Part shown: positions 7,554 through 14,995 of the stretch, one piece after another
Layout of the letters: each line of letters opens with the position of its first letter
Numbering within the stretch: position 1 is the first letter of the stretch
Origin: a bacterium
Lineage (GTDB): Bacteria > Patescibacteriota > Minisyncoccia > Phycocordibacterales > UBA5272
DNA length: 39,246 nucleotides
Reading direction: 5' to 3'
Assembly (NCBI GenBank): GCA_023267535.1
Contig: JAHFNC010000007.1
Coordinates: 1-39,246, forward strand
Notes under the pieces: generated by a model
The model's database searches: none
What the model was told of the DNA's origin: nothing
What the model saw: only the letters and a program-made list of their open reading frames with translations
Position numbers and translations under genes: made by a program

Positions 7554-8828
7554 TTAATGATTACAATCGTCGCAACAATTGGTATACATTTTTATTAATT
7601 GTTCAATTGGTATGATTTCATCTTTATCACTCTTTCTCTCTTTTATTTCTACGCCTCCAGCAAGTAATGATTTTTCAGAAACAACTGCACGCATTGGAAT
7701 TCCAATCAAATCACTGTCAGCAAACTTCTCTCCAGCTCCGACTTCTCTGTCATCAAATAAAATATCAACTTTGTGCTTTCTTAATTCTTCATAAATCTCC
7801 TCAGCTTTCTTATGTGCATCGCTTCCCTCTTTACCAAGAGATACCAGATGTAACGCAAAAGGCGCTATCTCATGTGGCCAAATCATGCCTCTATCATCAG
7901 ATAATGTTTCTGCAAGAACACCCATAACTCTAGCTGGTCCAATTCCATACGATCCCATCCATACAGGTTTCTTCTCTCCAAATTCATCGGTGTATGAAAG
8001 TCCCATAGCATCAGAAAAACGAGTTCCTAAGCTAAATATATTCCCAACCTCTGAGGCTTTTTCCATATGTAAATCTTTTTCATCAATACCTAAATCTTTT
8101 AAAACTTCAGGATTCATGACTTCTTTATTGATGGCAATATTTTTTTCATCATGAACATAAATTTCATCTTCCCCTGCTTCACAGACTGTTTGAAATTCGT
8201 GAGAGTATTTAGAAAAAGTTCCACCTGAGGCAAAAGTAACATATGTTTTTTCACCAAGACCTAAACGTCTGAAAATTTTAATGTAAGAATTTTTTACTCT
8301 ATCATAATAAATATCTTGCTCTTTTTGTGTGTGACAAAATGAATACAAATCTTTCATTAAAAATTCGCGAGTACGCATGATCCCACTTTTAGCACGAGTT
8401 TCGTTTCTAAATTTTGTTTGAAATTGATAAACGAATTTTGGTAAATCACGATAACTTCTCACAAATTGAGTCATCATATTGGTGATTGGCTCTTCGTGAG
8501 TAAAAGAAAGTCCAAGAGCTGAATCGTTTTTTAATTTTGTTTTAAACCAAATGTCGACATTTTTATCATCCCATCTGTCGGTCTTATCCCAAACAGCTTT
8601 ATCTTGAAGTGCGGTCATTGATATTTCTTGTCCATCGATAGCGTTCATTTCTTCTCTAATAACTTGAACTATGTTATTTAAAACTTTAAGACCAAGCGGA
8701 AGAAATCCGTATACTCCAGCAATTTCTTTATGAATAAAACCGGCACGCAAAAGAAGTTGAGCATTTTTTGCCGTCTCTTCACTTGGAATTTCTTTTCTCG
8801 TCTTTGTAAAAAGTTGTGATTGTCGCAT
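7554..8828 (-). CDS. proS: Prolyl-tRNA synthetase, short form without editing domain
   Basis: The enzyme (424 aa) charges tRNA-Pro. Class II motifs are present: TXE-type loop THEEP (about 110-114), motif 2 at 139-164 (RNETRAKSGIMRTREF) and motif 3 at about 290-303 (GSYGIGPARVMG); the anticodon-binding domain fills about 320-424. Typical bacterial ProRS is about 570 aa with an INS editing domain between motifs 2 and 3. Here that interval is about 125 residues, too short for INS, as in alphaproteobacterial and mitochondrial forms. The gene probably has a near-leaderless mRNA: TATAAT ends 8 nt before the ATG. No free-standing editing protein is encoded in the window. Confidence 0.95.
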   Translation of the reverse strand: MRQSQLFTKTRKEIPSEETAKNAQLLLRAGFIHKEIAGVYGFLPLGLKVLNNIVQVIREEMNAIDGQEISMTALQDKAVWDKTDRWDDKNVDIWFKTKLKNDSALGLSFTHEEPITNMMTQFVRSYRDLPKFVYQFQTKFRNETRAKSGIMRTREFLMKDLYSFCHTQKEQDIYYDRVKNSYIKIFRRLGLGEKTYVTFASGGTFSKYSHEFQTVCEAGEDEIYVHDEKNIAINKEVMNPEVLKDLGIDEKDLHMEKASEVGNIFSLGTRFSDAMGLSYTDEFGEKKPVWMGSYGIGPARVMGVLAETLSDDRGMIWPHEIAPFALHLVSLGKEGSDAHKKAEEIYEELRKHKVDILFDDREVGAGEKFADSDLIGIPMRAVVSEKSLLAGGVEIKERKSDKDEIIPIEQLIKMYTNCCDDCNH

Positions 8829-8836
8829 ATTTTATG

Positions 8837-8842
8837 ATTATA
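8837..8842 (-). promoter_or_regulatory. -10 of proS, 8 nt from the ATG
   Basis: Perfect TATAAT on the minus strand with no ribosome-binding site between it and the ATG. Confidence 0.6.
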
Positions 8843-8845
8843 TCA

Positions 8846-8952
8846 TAAAGTCAAAATTCAAATCTCAAAAGTTAAAAGTCTAGGCGCGAGAAAGCTTTGC
8901 TTTCTCGCGCCTATTTTAGTTTTGACTTTTGACTTCTAACTTTTGATTTTTA
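8846..8952. repeat. Palindromic repeat, copy 1 (proS-rseP gap)
   Basis: Outer arms built of GTCAAAA-like heptads surround a perfect central hairpin (TAGGCGCGAGAAAGC, then its complement). It is almost identical to 10075-10180, and the central stems differ by compensating changes (GCGCG/CGCGC here, GCCCG/CGGGC there). It probably ends the rseP transcript. Confidence 0.85.
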
Positions 8953-10050
8953 TTATCTATAAACATCCTTAATACTCACGGCCACAAGCAAAAGAATTAA
9001 GAGAAGAAAAGATACGGTATTTACGATAGACAATATTTTATATGGAACTTTCTTTTTAAAAATGGATTCAAATAAAACAACTATTGCTCTACCGCCGTCA
9101 AGCGCCGGTATTGGTAAAAGATTTAGAATCGCAAGATTGATAGACAAAACTGCGACTAAATTAAGAACGGCTTGATAGCCATACATACTCGTTGCGCCAA
9201 CAATCTTAGCGATACCAATTGGACCAGCTAAAGAATCAATAACGTTTTGTCTGTGAGCTACAGATATAATTAAACTTTTTAATCCAGCAAGAGTTTCCAC
9301 TGTGATGTCGTAAGTTTTTACTGAGCCGATTTTTACAGCTTCAAAAAAACCAACTTTAACTTTACCAATAACGTCAACGGAGATTCCTAATGCCTTTTTA
9401 TCTGGAACAATACCGTAAACACCAGATATAACTGTTGTTATTTTTTGGTTGTATATATTTGTAAAAGAAATACTAATTGGTTTATCAATATTTTTTTGTA
9501 TAAAAGTTATAACATCTGTTTCAGAATCCAACTTAGCGACTTCGTTTCCACTTTTAATTTGTTCAATTACAGCTCCAGGTAATAATCCGGCCATAAAGGC
9601 AGGGCTTCCCTTAGAAGAATCAATAATCATAACTCTTCCACCGATTACTCTACTTGCAAAAGCTGGGTCTGATTTACTAGCGTCAACATTTCCGTAAAAC
9701 AAAAATATAAAAATAACGAGCGCCAATAAAAAATTCATAAAAATGCCGGCGAGCAAAACAATAAGTTGGTGTAGGTATGGTCTATTATTGAAAGCTCTTT
9801 TGTCTCTTTCTCCAACTTCGTTATCGGCAAAATTTTCTCCAAATATTGAGACGAACCCTCCGAAAGGAATTATGTTGATTGAATACTTTGTCTCACCTAT
9901 CGTCTTTGAAAAAATCTTTGGCGGAAAACCGAGAGCAAATTCATCCACTCTCATTTTTGCCAATTTTGCAGTAAAAAAATGTCCAAATTCGTGGACAAAA
10001 ACAAGCACAAGTAAAATAATTATGAAAAGTAAAATTGAAAATAGAGACAT
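8953..10050 (-). CDS. rseP: Site-2 zinc metalloprotease RseP/SpoIVFB type
   Basis: This membrane protease (365 aa) cuts substrates inside the bilayer. The zinc motif HEFGH lies at residues 20-24 in the first membrane helix; a hydrophobic segment follows at about 100-117, a PDZ-like region at about 125-205, and the second signature NLLPIPALDGGR near the C-terminus supplies the third zinc ligand. Two more membrane helices flank that signature. Length and order are normal. The substrate is not evident; no anti-sigma factor is encoded nearby. An extended -10 (TGCTAAAAT) ends 7 nt before the ATG. Near-identical palindromic repeats lie on both sides of the gene. Confidence 0.94.
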   Translation of the reverse strand: MSLFSILLFIIILLVLVFVHEFGHFFTAKLAKMRVDEFALGFPPKIFSKTIGETKYSINIIPFGGFVSIFGENFADNEVGERDKRAFNNRPYLHQLIVLLAGIFMNFLLALVIFIFLFYGNVDASKSDPAFASRVIGGRVMIIDSSKGSPAFMAGLLPGAVIEQIKSGNEVAKLDSETDVITFIQKNIDKPISISFTNIYNQKITTVISGVYGIVPDKKALGISVDVIGKVKVGFFEAVKIGSVKTYDITVETLAGLKSLIISVAHRQNVIDSLAGPIGIAKIVGATSMYGYQAVLNLVAVLSINLAILNLLPIPALDGGRAIVVLFESIFKKKVPYKILSIVNTVSFLLLILLLVAVSIKDVYR

Positions 10051-10057
10051 GAATTAC

Positions 10058-10063
10058 ATTTTA
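10058..10063 (-). promoter_or_regulatory. Extended -10 of rseP, 7 nt from the ATG
   Basis: TAAAAT preceded by TGC (extended -10), with no ribosome-binding site before the ATG. Confidence 0.65.
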
Positions 10064-10074
10064 GCATAAAATGT

Positions 10075-10180
10075 AAAGTCAAAATTCAAATCTCAAAAGT
10101 AAAAAGTTTAGGCCCGAGAAAGCTTTGCTTTCTCGGGCCTATTTTAGTTTTGACTTTTGACTTCTAACTTTTGATTTTTA
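10075..10180. repeat. Palindromic repeat, copy 2 (rseP-frr gap)
   Basis: It matches 8846-8952 in the same orientation over about 105 bp with only a few differences, two of which are paired changes in the central stem. Its last bases reach the frr stop codon, so it probably acts as the frr terminator. Confidence 0.85.
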
Positions 10181-10729
10181 CTCCCCCATCACTTCCTTCT
10201 CTTTTGCTGAAAAAAGAGATTCTACTTCTTGATTTGCTTCATCAACTATCTTTTGCATTTCATCACGATATTTGTGTTGTTCGTCTTCACCATATTCGCC
10301 TTCTTTAGCACGAGCATCAATATCTTTATTTATTTCTTCACGAAGACCTCTTATTTTTATTCTAGAATCTTCTAATTTATCTTTCAGAATTTTTACTAAC
10401 TTTTGTCTGGTCTCTGTGGTCAAACTAGGAAAATGAACTCTGATACCTTGATCATCTGATGAAACTGAAAGTCCTAAATCAGCTTCATTAATTGCTTTTT
10501 CAATATCACGAATAATTGTTTTGTCCCACGGAGACACGCGAAGTGTGCGTGGATCTTCTATTGAAACCGAAGCACAATGTGCTATTTGAGTTCTGGCTCC
10601 ATACATATCAATAGCTACAGAATCTAAAATCTGTGGTGAAGCACGTCCAGTAGAAATAGAACGATACTCACTAGCGAGCCATTCCAAAACTTTATTTTTA
10701 TCTTCTTTGACTTGATTAAAGTTATACAT
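10178..10729 (-). CDS. frr: Ribosome recycling factor
   Basis: The 183-aa product, with EF-G, splits post-termination ribosomes. The sequence follows RRF throughout: N-terminal helix with SISTGRASPQILD, the small domain with YGARTQIAHCASVSIEDPRTL, and the long C-terminal helices with KLVKILKDKLEDSRIKIRGL. Length is normal (about 185 aa). It lies immediately downstream of the holB-like gene, but a TATAAT ending 7 nt before its ATG suggests its own leaderless transcript. No tsf or pyrH neighbour, the usual context, is present. Confidence 0.96.
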   Translation of the reverse strand: MYNFNQVKEDKNKVLEWLASEYRSISTGRASPQILDSVAIDMYGARTQIAHCASVSIEDPRTLRVSPWDKTIIRDIEKAINEADLGLSVSSDDQGIRVHFPSLTTETRQKLVKILKDKLEDSRIKIRGLREEINKDIDARAKEGEYGEDEQHKYRDEMQKIVDEANQEVESLFSAKEKEVMGE

Positions 10730-10736
10730 AGACAGG

Positions 10737-10742
10737 ATTATA
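10737..10742 (-). promoter_or_regulatory. -10 of frr, 7 nt from the ATG
   Basis: Perfect TATAAT just before frr, directly abutting the holB-like stop codon, so any -35 lies inside the upstream gene. Confidence 0.65.
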
Positions 10743-11396
10743 TCATATCTTGGGCAAGAGAAGAGCTAAATACTCCACTATCATCTTGGTGCTTGATGAC
10801 GGATTGTTTAAATAAAAAATCATATCGTTTATCTCAAGAATATATTTACTATCTAAATGATTTACACTTGCTTCCTTTTGTAATGATATTAAAAAATTTT
10901 TTGTTATCTCTCTATCTCTTCTTCCTTTCTCATCTTCGCTGTTTAATATTTTAGAAATAAAATCTAAATCTATTCTCTCTGTTTCTTTCGTTTCTAAAAA
11001 TAATTTAGCATTACTGCTAACATCATCTTTAACACCTTTTTCTAACTTGAATTCACTTAATCTAGAAAGAACAGTTGGTAATAAACTTTCTTTATTGCTA
11101 GTTATTAAAATAAATCTAACCCCCTCTCTTGGTTCTTCTAAAATTTTTAGCATGGCATTTTGTGCAGGAATTGTCGACGAATGAAAAGAAATGAGTGCCA
11201 CTCTTTCACCATTGTAAGAAGAATTTACCCATTTGATTATTTCTCTTGCGGTGTCTATGTCTAAAACCGTAACATTATGAAAAATATTTAATGGAGAAAA
11301 TAAAGTGATCTCATTCCATAAGGAGGAAGATAAATTTTTTCGGTCGTTGTGGCTTATCAAAACAGCATGATGATTTGGTAAATCAGAAAAATTCAT
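10743..11396 (-). CDS. DNA polymerase III delta-prime/DnaX-like clamp-loader protein
   Basis: The 217-aa product has the conserved clamp-loader core: AQNAMLKILEEP followed by FILITSNKESLLPTVLSRL, the SRC-type sensor region of the DnaX/HolB family. The N-terminal region (HHAVLISHNDRKN) lacks a P-loop GxxGxGKT, as in delta-prime subunits, so it should be structural rather than an ATPase. It is much shorter than E. coli HolB (334 aa): the zinc module and most of the C-terminal collar domain appear trimmed. A TATAAT ends exactly 6 nt before the ATG. HolB is the best guess. Confidence 0.8.
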   Translation of the reverse strand: MNFSDLPNHHAVLISHNDRKNLSSSLWNEITLFSPLNIFHNVTVLDIDTAREIIKWVNSSYNGERVALISFHSSTIPAQNAMLKILEEPREGVRFILITSNKESLLPTVLSRLSEFKLEKGVKDDVSSNAKLFLETKETERIDLDFISKILNSEDEKGRRDREITKNFLISLQKEASVNHLDSKYILEINDMIFYLNNPSSSTKMIVEYLALLLPKI

Positions 11397-11402
11397 AAGC
11401 CA

Positions 11403-11408
11403 ATTATA
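11403..11408 (-). promoter_or_regulatory. -10 of the holB-like gene, 6 nt from the ATG
   Basis: Perfect TATAAT with a 6-nt gap to the ATG and no ribosome-binding site. Confidence 0.7.
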
Positions 11409-11539
11409 TCAAAGATAAATCTTTAAAACTAAAGAACGAAAATAGTGTCTTGGCAAGATTGTTTTATGTATTTTTAAAAGATAAAATTATATCCAGTTGC
11501 ACTTTCTCATTAATTACATCTCTACGAAAGGAGTCCATG

Positions 11540-12655
11540 ATGGATAGCTTTTTAGTTATGCGCTCCTTTCCAAAAGGAAAAGAGCCTACCTTAGCAAAAG
11601 TAATACGCGACGGTGAAAATATGTATTGTGAAGCTCGGCACGTAATCGTCTTAGACGAAAGAGGCGAAATAACCTACGAGGAATATCGCCCGACAGCTTA
11701 CACAGGCAATTACATTGCAGTTTTTGCGCCGACTGTTTATAAGGGGGAAGAAATTCGACTCGCAGTCGCCCTTGAAATTGGTTTCTCTCGCTCAGTTCCA
11801 TATCAGTGGTTTGAAAAATGGCATGATGGAAAAAAGGTTACGAGAACTTTTCGTCGCCCCATCATAAAATTGAGTGACGAGGAAGTAATTCATCTCTTGC
11901 CAACGCTTTCAAGAGCAATTCAACACATTGTAGACCAGGACGTCTCTCATCGTAGAAACTTGATTTACCACACCAGCACAACCCCTTACGGAGGAAAAGC
12001 GAAAAAAGGAAAAGAGCTGGCAAGTGGTAAATTCATCACCGTACCAAACGATGAATCTGTTTTGGTATTTGCTTGTCTTGCGAAAGACTCTGAAGCGAGA
12101 AACAAAATCCAGCTTTCAGAATTCGTGAGTATGACAAATAAACGGCTCAGCAAGTTGAAATATGCCTATTACCCGAAAGGAGAACTCAAACGATTCAGTG
12201 GTGTTCAGGAAACAGCCGAGATATTGGTTGAAGCTGATTACCCACTTCACTTTGCCGAAGTCATAAGAAGGAAGCTTGGCAAAGAAACGGGAAAAGTTAG
12301 ATCTCTTTTTGAGCAGATAGTTGAAGTCTTTGAAATAAAATTCAAGGAAACGACTTATGAAAAGGATTTACTGCACGCTTCCTTGTCTCAAGTTTTGAAT
12401 GGTAAAACGAAGAATATACTGGGACGATTTAATATTTCTGTCACAAATCATCCAAAAAGAGATGCTGACAAGCTTCTGTACGCAGAAGAACACGGACACA
12501 ATCCTGCTCACGCGGTAAATTGCATTCGTGTTGAAATTTTGCCGTCTAGAGAGGCTATAGAAAAAACACACCCAGTGCAAAGTGACGGGACTAGATATGT
12601 AAACCTGTCTGAAAAATTCATTAGGGAATTTAATTCCAGAACCCGAATGAATTAA
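11540..12655 (+). CDS. Unrecognised 371-aa protein
   Basis: The start at 11540 (MDSFLVMRSFPKG) is chosen because GAAAGGAG lies 6 nt upstream; an ATG immediately before it (11537) is possible, and the frame is open back to 11450. The product is soluble, basic and without membrane segments. The N-terminal third looks beta-rich (ARHVIVLDERGEITYEEY) and includes YQWFEKWHDGKKVTRTFRRP; the rest is mixed helix and strand, ending VQSDGTRYVNLSEKF. I see no catalytic motif I can name. It is followed by a perfect 12-bp terminator and then by a DNA glycosylase-like gene with its own promoter. Codon use and signal layout match the orphan cassettes rather than the core genes. Confidence 0.8.
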   Translation: MDSFLVMRSFPKGKEPTLAKVIRDGENMYCEARHVIVLDERGEITYEEYRPTAYTGNYIAVFAPTVYKGEEIRLAVALEIGFSRSVPYQWFEKWHDGKKVTRTFRRPIIKLSDEEVIHLLPTLSRAIQHIVDQDVSHRRNLIYHTSTTPYGGKAKKGKELASGKFITVPNDESVLVFACLAKDSEARNKIQLSEFVSMTNKRLSKLKYAYYPKGELKRFSGVQETAEILVEADYPLHFAEVIRRKLGKETGKVRSLFEQIVEVFEIKFKETTYEKDLLHASLSQVLNGKTKNILGRFNISVTNHPKRDADKLLYAEEHGHNPAHAVNCIRVEILPSREAIEKTHPVQSDGTRYVNLSEKFIREFNSRTRMN

Positions 12656-12700
12656 CGGAGATAGTTATGGCTAAAACCAGACTATCTCCGTTTTATTTTT
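12654..12700 (+). terminator. Terminator of the 371-aa gene
   Basis: 12-bp perfect stem AACGGAGATAGT / ACTATCTCCGTT followed by TTATTTTT. Confidence 0.85.
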
Positions 12701-12716
12701 GCCAAAAAGTGTCAAG

Positions 12717-12744
12717 TTGCTATATCAATACAAAAAGGTAGAAT
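12717..12744 (+). promoter_or_regulatory. Promoter of the HhH-GPD gene
   Basis: TTGCTA (12717-12722), 16-nt spacer, TAGAAT (12739-12744); about a 50-nt leader precedes the ATG. Confidence 0.55.
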
Positions 12745-12800
12745 GATGAATAGTTGAATTTTTTGTTCTTTCAAATCCACTAATTTTGCACGGAGGTAAC

Positions 12801-13856
12801 ATGGATATGGCGACTAGTTTTGTAAATACAAAGTTGCCTCCGTTTACTTTCGATCATGAAAGAGCGGAAGCACTGGTTCTTAAACTTTACAATGATTATC
12901 TTTCTAGAAACATGTTGTATGCACACGAAAACGCATCGACTGCTCCACAGAATAAACACAAGCCGTGGAGAAAGGTTGCTATCCAGACAAGTCTGTTTGA
13001 CGATGTAAGCAGAATTACAACCGCTCCCAAAATCAAACCGCTGAGTTTGAAGCACTTCATTTGGATTTTCTTTGCAACATTAACCGATAGACGCCAAGTG
13101 AGTGATGAGGTTTATAAAGCTCACTGCGTTATCTATAACGAACGTCCGTATTTGTATTCAAAAAAGGCAATAAAAGAAAATCCAGAAGCTCTAGGTGAAT
13201 ACTTGGCCACTAAAAAAGTTGGCGTGCCAAGACAATCCGCCGAATATTGGGTCAGGTGTGCCAAAACTTTGTTTGAGAGATTTAGCGGTGACCCGCTTAA
13301 GCTTTTGAAACATTGCGGAGATAACGTAGAGGGTGTTCAGAAGTTTAAAGAGAAAACAGAAAAGGAGACCGGTTCTGACCCACTTCCTGGTTATGGACCA
13401 AAGATTACTTCTTTGTTTACTCTTTTTCTGGCAGAACTTGGCGTTTACCAAATGCCTAGAGATGCCTTTCCAGTTGATGTTCATGTTCAAGCAATTTTTT
13501 TGCAACAAGAAATTATTGTTCCGGTGGAAAGAGACACTGTCAATGACGAGCTGGAAGATTTTCTCAGGAAATTTCTGTGCGAAATGGCATTCAAGCACGA
13601 CTTGGATAAAGTTCACCTCTCCCACGCTTTTTGGATTAAAGGTGCCAAACTTTGCACTGGATGTTCAAGACGAAAAGCTGTTCAGTTGCTTTGCTCTATT
13701 GAAAGTTCTTGCCTTGGGCGCGTGGATACCAACCCCTACTTTAAGGCTGGCGTCTGGGAATTTCCATTAACTTTTATGCGCAAAGGAAATCATCGGAAAT
13801 TCAAAATTGAAAATAAAAATGGTGACGATACAAATCACCATTTGTTCGAAGATTGA
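12801..13856 (+). CDS. Divergent HhH-GPD DNA glycosylase-like protein
   Basis: The ATG at 12801 follows GGAGGT; the upstream TTG of this frame lies before that site and is not used. The 351-aa product contains a helix-hairpin-helix LPGYGPKITSLF (residues 195-206) followed by FPVDVHV with Asp226. This is the layout of endonuclease III-type glycosylases, where the hairpin Lys (here Lys201) and the later Asp are catalytic. Four cysteines follow, C285-x2-C288-x9-C298-x5-C304, at the place of the EndoIII iron-sulfur cluster but with different spacing. The N-terminal 90 residues match nothing I know. A role in base-excision repair is inferred; the damage recognised is unknown. It stands alone with its own promoter and terminator. 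Confidence 0.72.
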   Translation: MDMATSFVNTKLPPFTFDHERAEALVLKLYNDYLSRNMLYAHENASTAPQNKHKPWRKVAIQTSLFDDVSRITTAPKIKPLSLKHFIWIFFATLTDRRQVSDEVYKAHCVIYNERPYLYSKKAIKENPEALGEYLATKKVGVPRQSAEYWVRCAKTLFERFSGDPLKLLKHCGDNVEGVQKFKEKTEKETGSDPLPGYGPKITSLFTLFLAELGVYQMPRDAFPVDVHVQAIFLQQEIIVPVERDTVNDELEDFLRKFLCEMAFKHDLDKVHLSHAFWIKGAKLCTGCSRRKAVQLLCSIESSCLGRVDTNPYFKAGVWEFPLTFMRKGNHRKFKIENKNGDDTNHHLFED

Positions 13857-13857
13857 T

Positions 13858-13890
13858 CCGCAACCAAAACACTGGTTGCGGTTTTTTTAT
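13858..13890 (+). terminator. Terminator of the HhH-GPD gene
   Basis: CCGCAACCA / TGGTTGCGG stem followed by TTTTTTT. Confidence 0.9.
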
Positions 13891-13919
13891 AAAAAAATAC
13901 CTCCACTTTTCGTGGAGGC
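13891..13919 (-). terminator. Terminator of thyA
   Basis: Minus-strand stem GCCTCCAC / GTGGAGGT with a short loop, followed by ATTTTTTT. Confidence 0.85.
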
Positions 13920-13924
13920 ATAAG

Positions 13925-14719
13925 TCATACTGCAATTGGCGCAGAAATCACAGGATAAGGATTGTAATTAACGAGTTTAAAGTCTTCGTATTTGAAAGAA
14001 AAGATGTCTGAGACTTCAGGGTTTATTTCCAGTGTCGGCAATTCCCTAGGAGTTCTTGAAAGCTGCAATTTCACTTGGTCAAAATGATTGTTGTAGATGT
14101 GAACATCACCACCTATCCAAACAAATTCTCCGGGTAATAGTCCGCAAACTTGAGCAACCATCCTCGTAAGCAAAGCGTAACTGGCGATATTAAATGGTAT
14201 TCCCAAAAAAGTATCAGCACTCCTCTGATAAAGCAAACAAGTAAGTCTTCCTAGTGCAATGTAAAACTGAAACAAACAATGACATGGAGGTAGCGCCATC
14301 TTATCCACGTCTTCTGGATTCCAGGCAGAGACAATGTGTCGTCGACCATCAGGATTTGTTTTTATACTTTTTATGAGATTGGCGATTTGGTCAATTTCAC
14401 CGCCATTTCTTTTTTGCCAATGACGCCATTGATGACCATAGACTGGGCCAAGTTCTCCATTTTCGTCTGCCCATTCGTCCCAAATTTTCACTTTATTCTC
14501 TTTCAAGTAACGAATGTTAGTATTACCACTTAAAAACCAGAACAGTTCGTAGATAACAGAATGGAGATGGACTTTTTTGGTTGTAAGAAGAGGAAACCTC
14601 TCACCCAAATTAAAGCGCATCATATATCCTGGAATAGAGCGAGTCCCCGTCCCTGTTCTGTCGGTTTTGTCGGCCCCTGAAGTCATGATGTACTGCATCA
14701 TTTCAAGATATTGTTTCAA
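13925..14719 (-). CDS. thyA: Thymidylate synthase
   Basis: It converts dUMP to dTMP using methylene-tetrahydrofolate. The 264-aa length equals that of the E. coli enzyme. The phosphate-binding DRTGTGT loop is near residue 20, the catalytic cysteine is in [10 protein letters not shown] (about residue 145), and the dUMP site [20 protein letters not shown] and the folate-binding end [13 protein letters not shown] are intact. The start is TTG at 14719 with an AAAGGAG ribosome-binding site, unlike the leaderless core genes around it. Its -10 candidate TATAAT (14816-14821) overlaps, on the opposite strand, the -10 of a predicted RNA. No dihydrofolate reductase gene is adjacent. Confidence 0.97.
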   Translation of the reverse strand: MKQYLEMMQYIMTSGADKTDRTGTGTRSIPGYMMRFNLGERFPLLTTKKVHLHSVIYELFWFLSGNTNIRYLKENKVKIWDEWADENGELGPVYGHQWRHWQKRNGGEIDQIANLIKSIKTNPDGRRHIVSAWNPEDVDKMALPPCHCLFQFYIALGRLTCLLYQRSADTFLGIPFNIASYALLTRMVAQVCGLLPGEFVWIGGDVHIYNNHFDQVKLQLSRTPRELPTLEINPEVSDIFSFKYEDFKLVNYNPYPVISAPIAV

Positions 14720-14815
14720 TTTTATTCTCCTTTAATGAGCAAAATTACTCTGTTTTGTATTCTTCCATATAAACGAAGATAATTCAAATTGAAATAAAAT
14801 CCTTTCTTGTGATAG

Positions 14816-14823
14816 ATTATACT
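14816..14823. promoter_or_regulatory. Overlapping divergent -10 elements (thyA and candidate RNA)
   Basis: The 8 bp hold TATAAT on the minus strand (14816-14821), toward thyA, and TATACT on the plus strand (14818-14823), toward the structured RNA. Polymerase could serve only one direction at a time. Both -35 regions are weak (TTGAAA at 14789-14794 for the plus strand). Confidence 0.45.
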
Positions 14824-14824
14824 C

Positions 14825-14962
14825 GTTGCGACGAGCTGCAACACCCAAAAGGTGAGGTCTATTGCCAAGGTGAACAGCCTTCGTTTAGAAGACGACAAAT
14901 CTTCTAAAGGTCTCGTGCCGGGCCCTCGTCGCAACCAATTCCTAAGTCACGCTTAGGAATTT
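14825..14962 (+). ncRNA. Candidate structured RNA between thyA and mreB2
   Basis: An 11-bp closing stem (GTTGCGACGAG 14825-14835 with CTCGTCGCAAC 14925-14935) encloses further hairpins: CACC/GGTG around 14842-14854 and the 9-bp TTTAGAAGA / TCTTCTAAA around 14884-14908. It is followed by a second hairpin, ATTCCTAAG / CTTAGGAAT, and TTTTTG, a plus-strand terminator. A TATACT box precedes it. No ORF of note is present. It does not match the SRP, tmRNA or RNase P motifs I know. The polarity is inferred from the T run. Confidence 0.6.
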
Positions 14963-14995
14963 TTTGTCTTTGGAATAAACCAAAAATCTAATTTC

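Noticed and set aside
14722-14934. Minus-strand 70-aa ORF between mreB2 and thyA
   Set aside because: It runs through the predicted RNA stems and has no start signals or recognisable protein features.
14825-14962. SRP (4.5S) RNA, 6S RNA or RNase P RNA
   Set aside because: The SRP GGAAGCAGC loop is absent, as are RNase P core motifs; the length is below typical 6S and the structure is branched.
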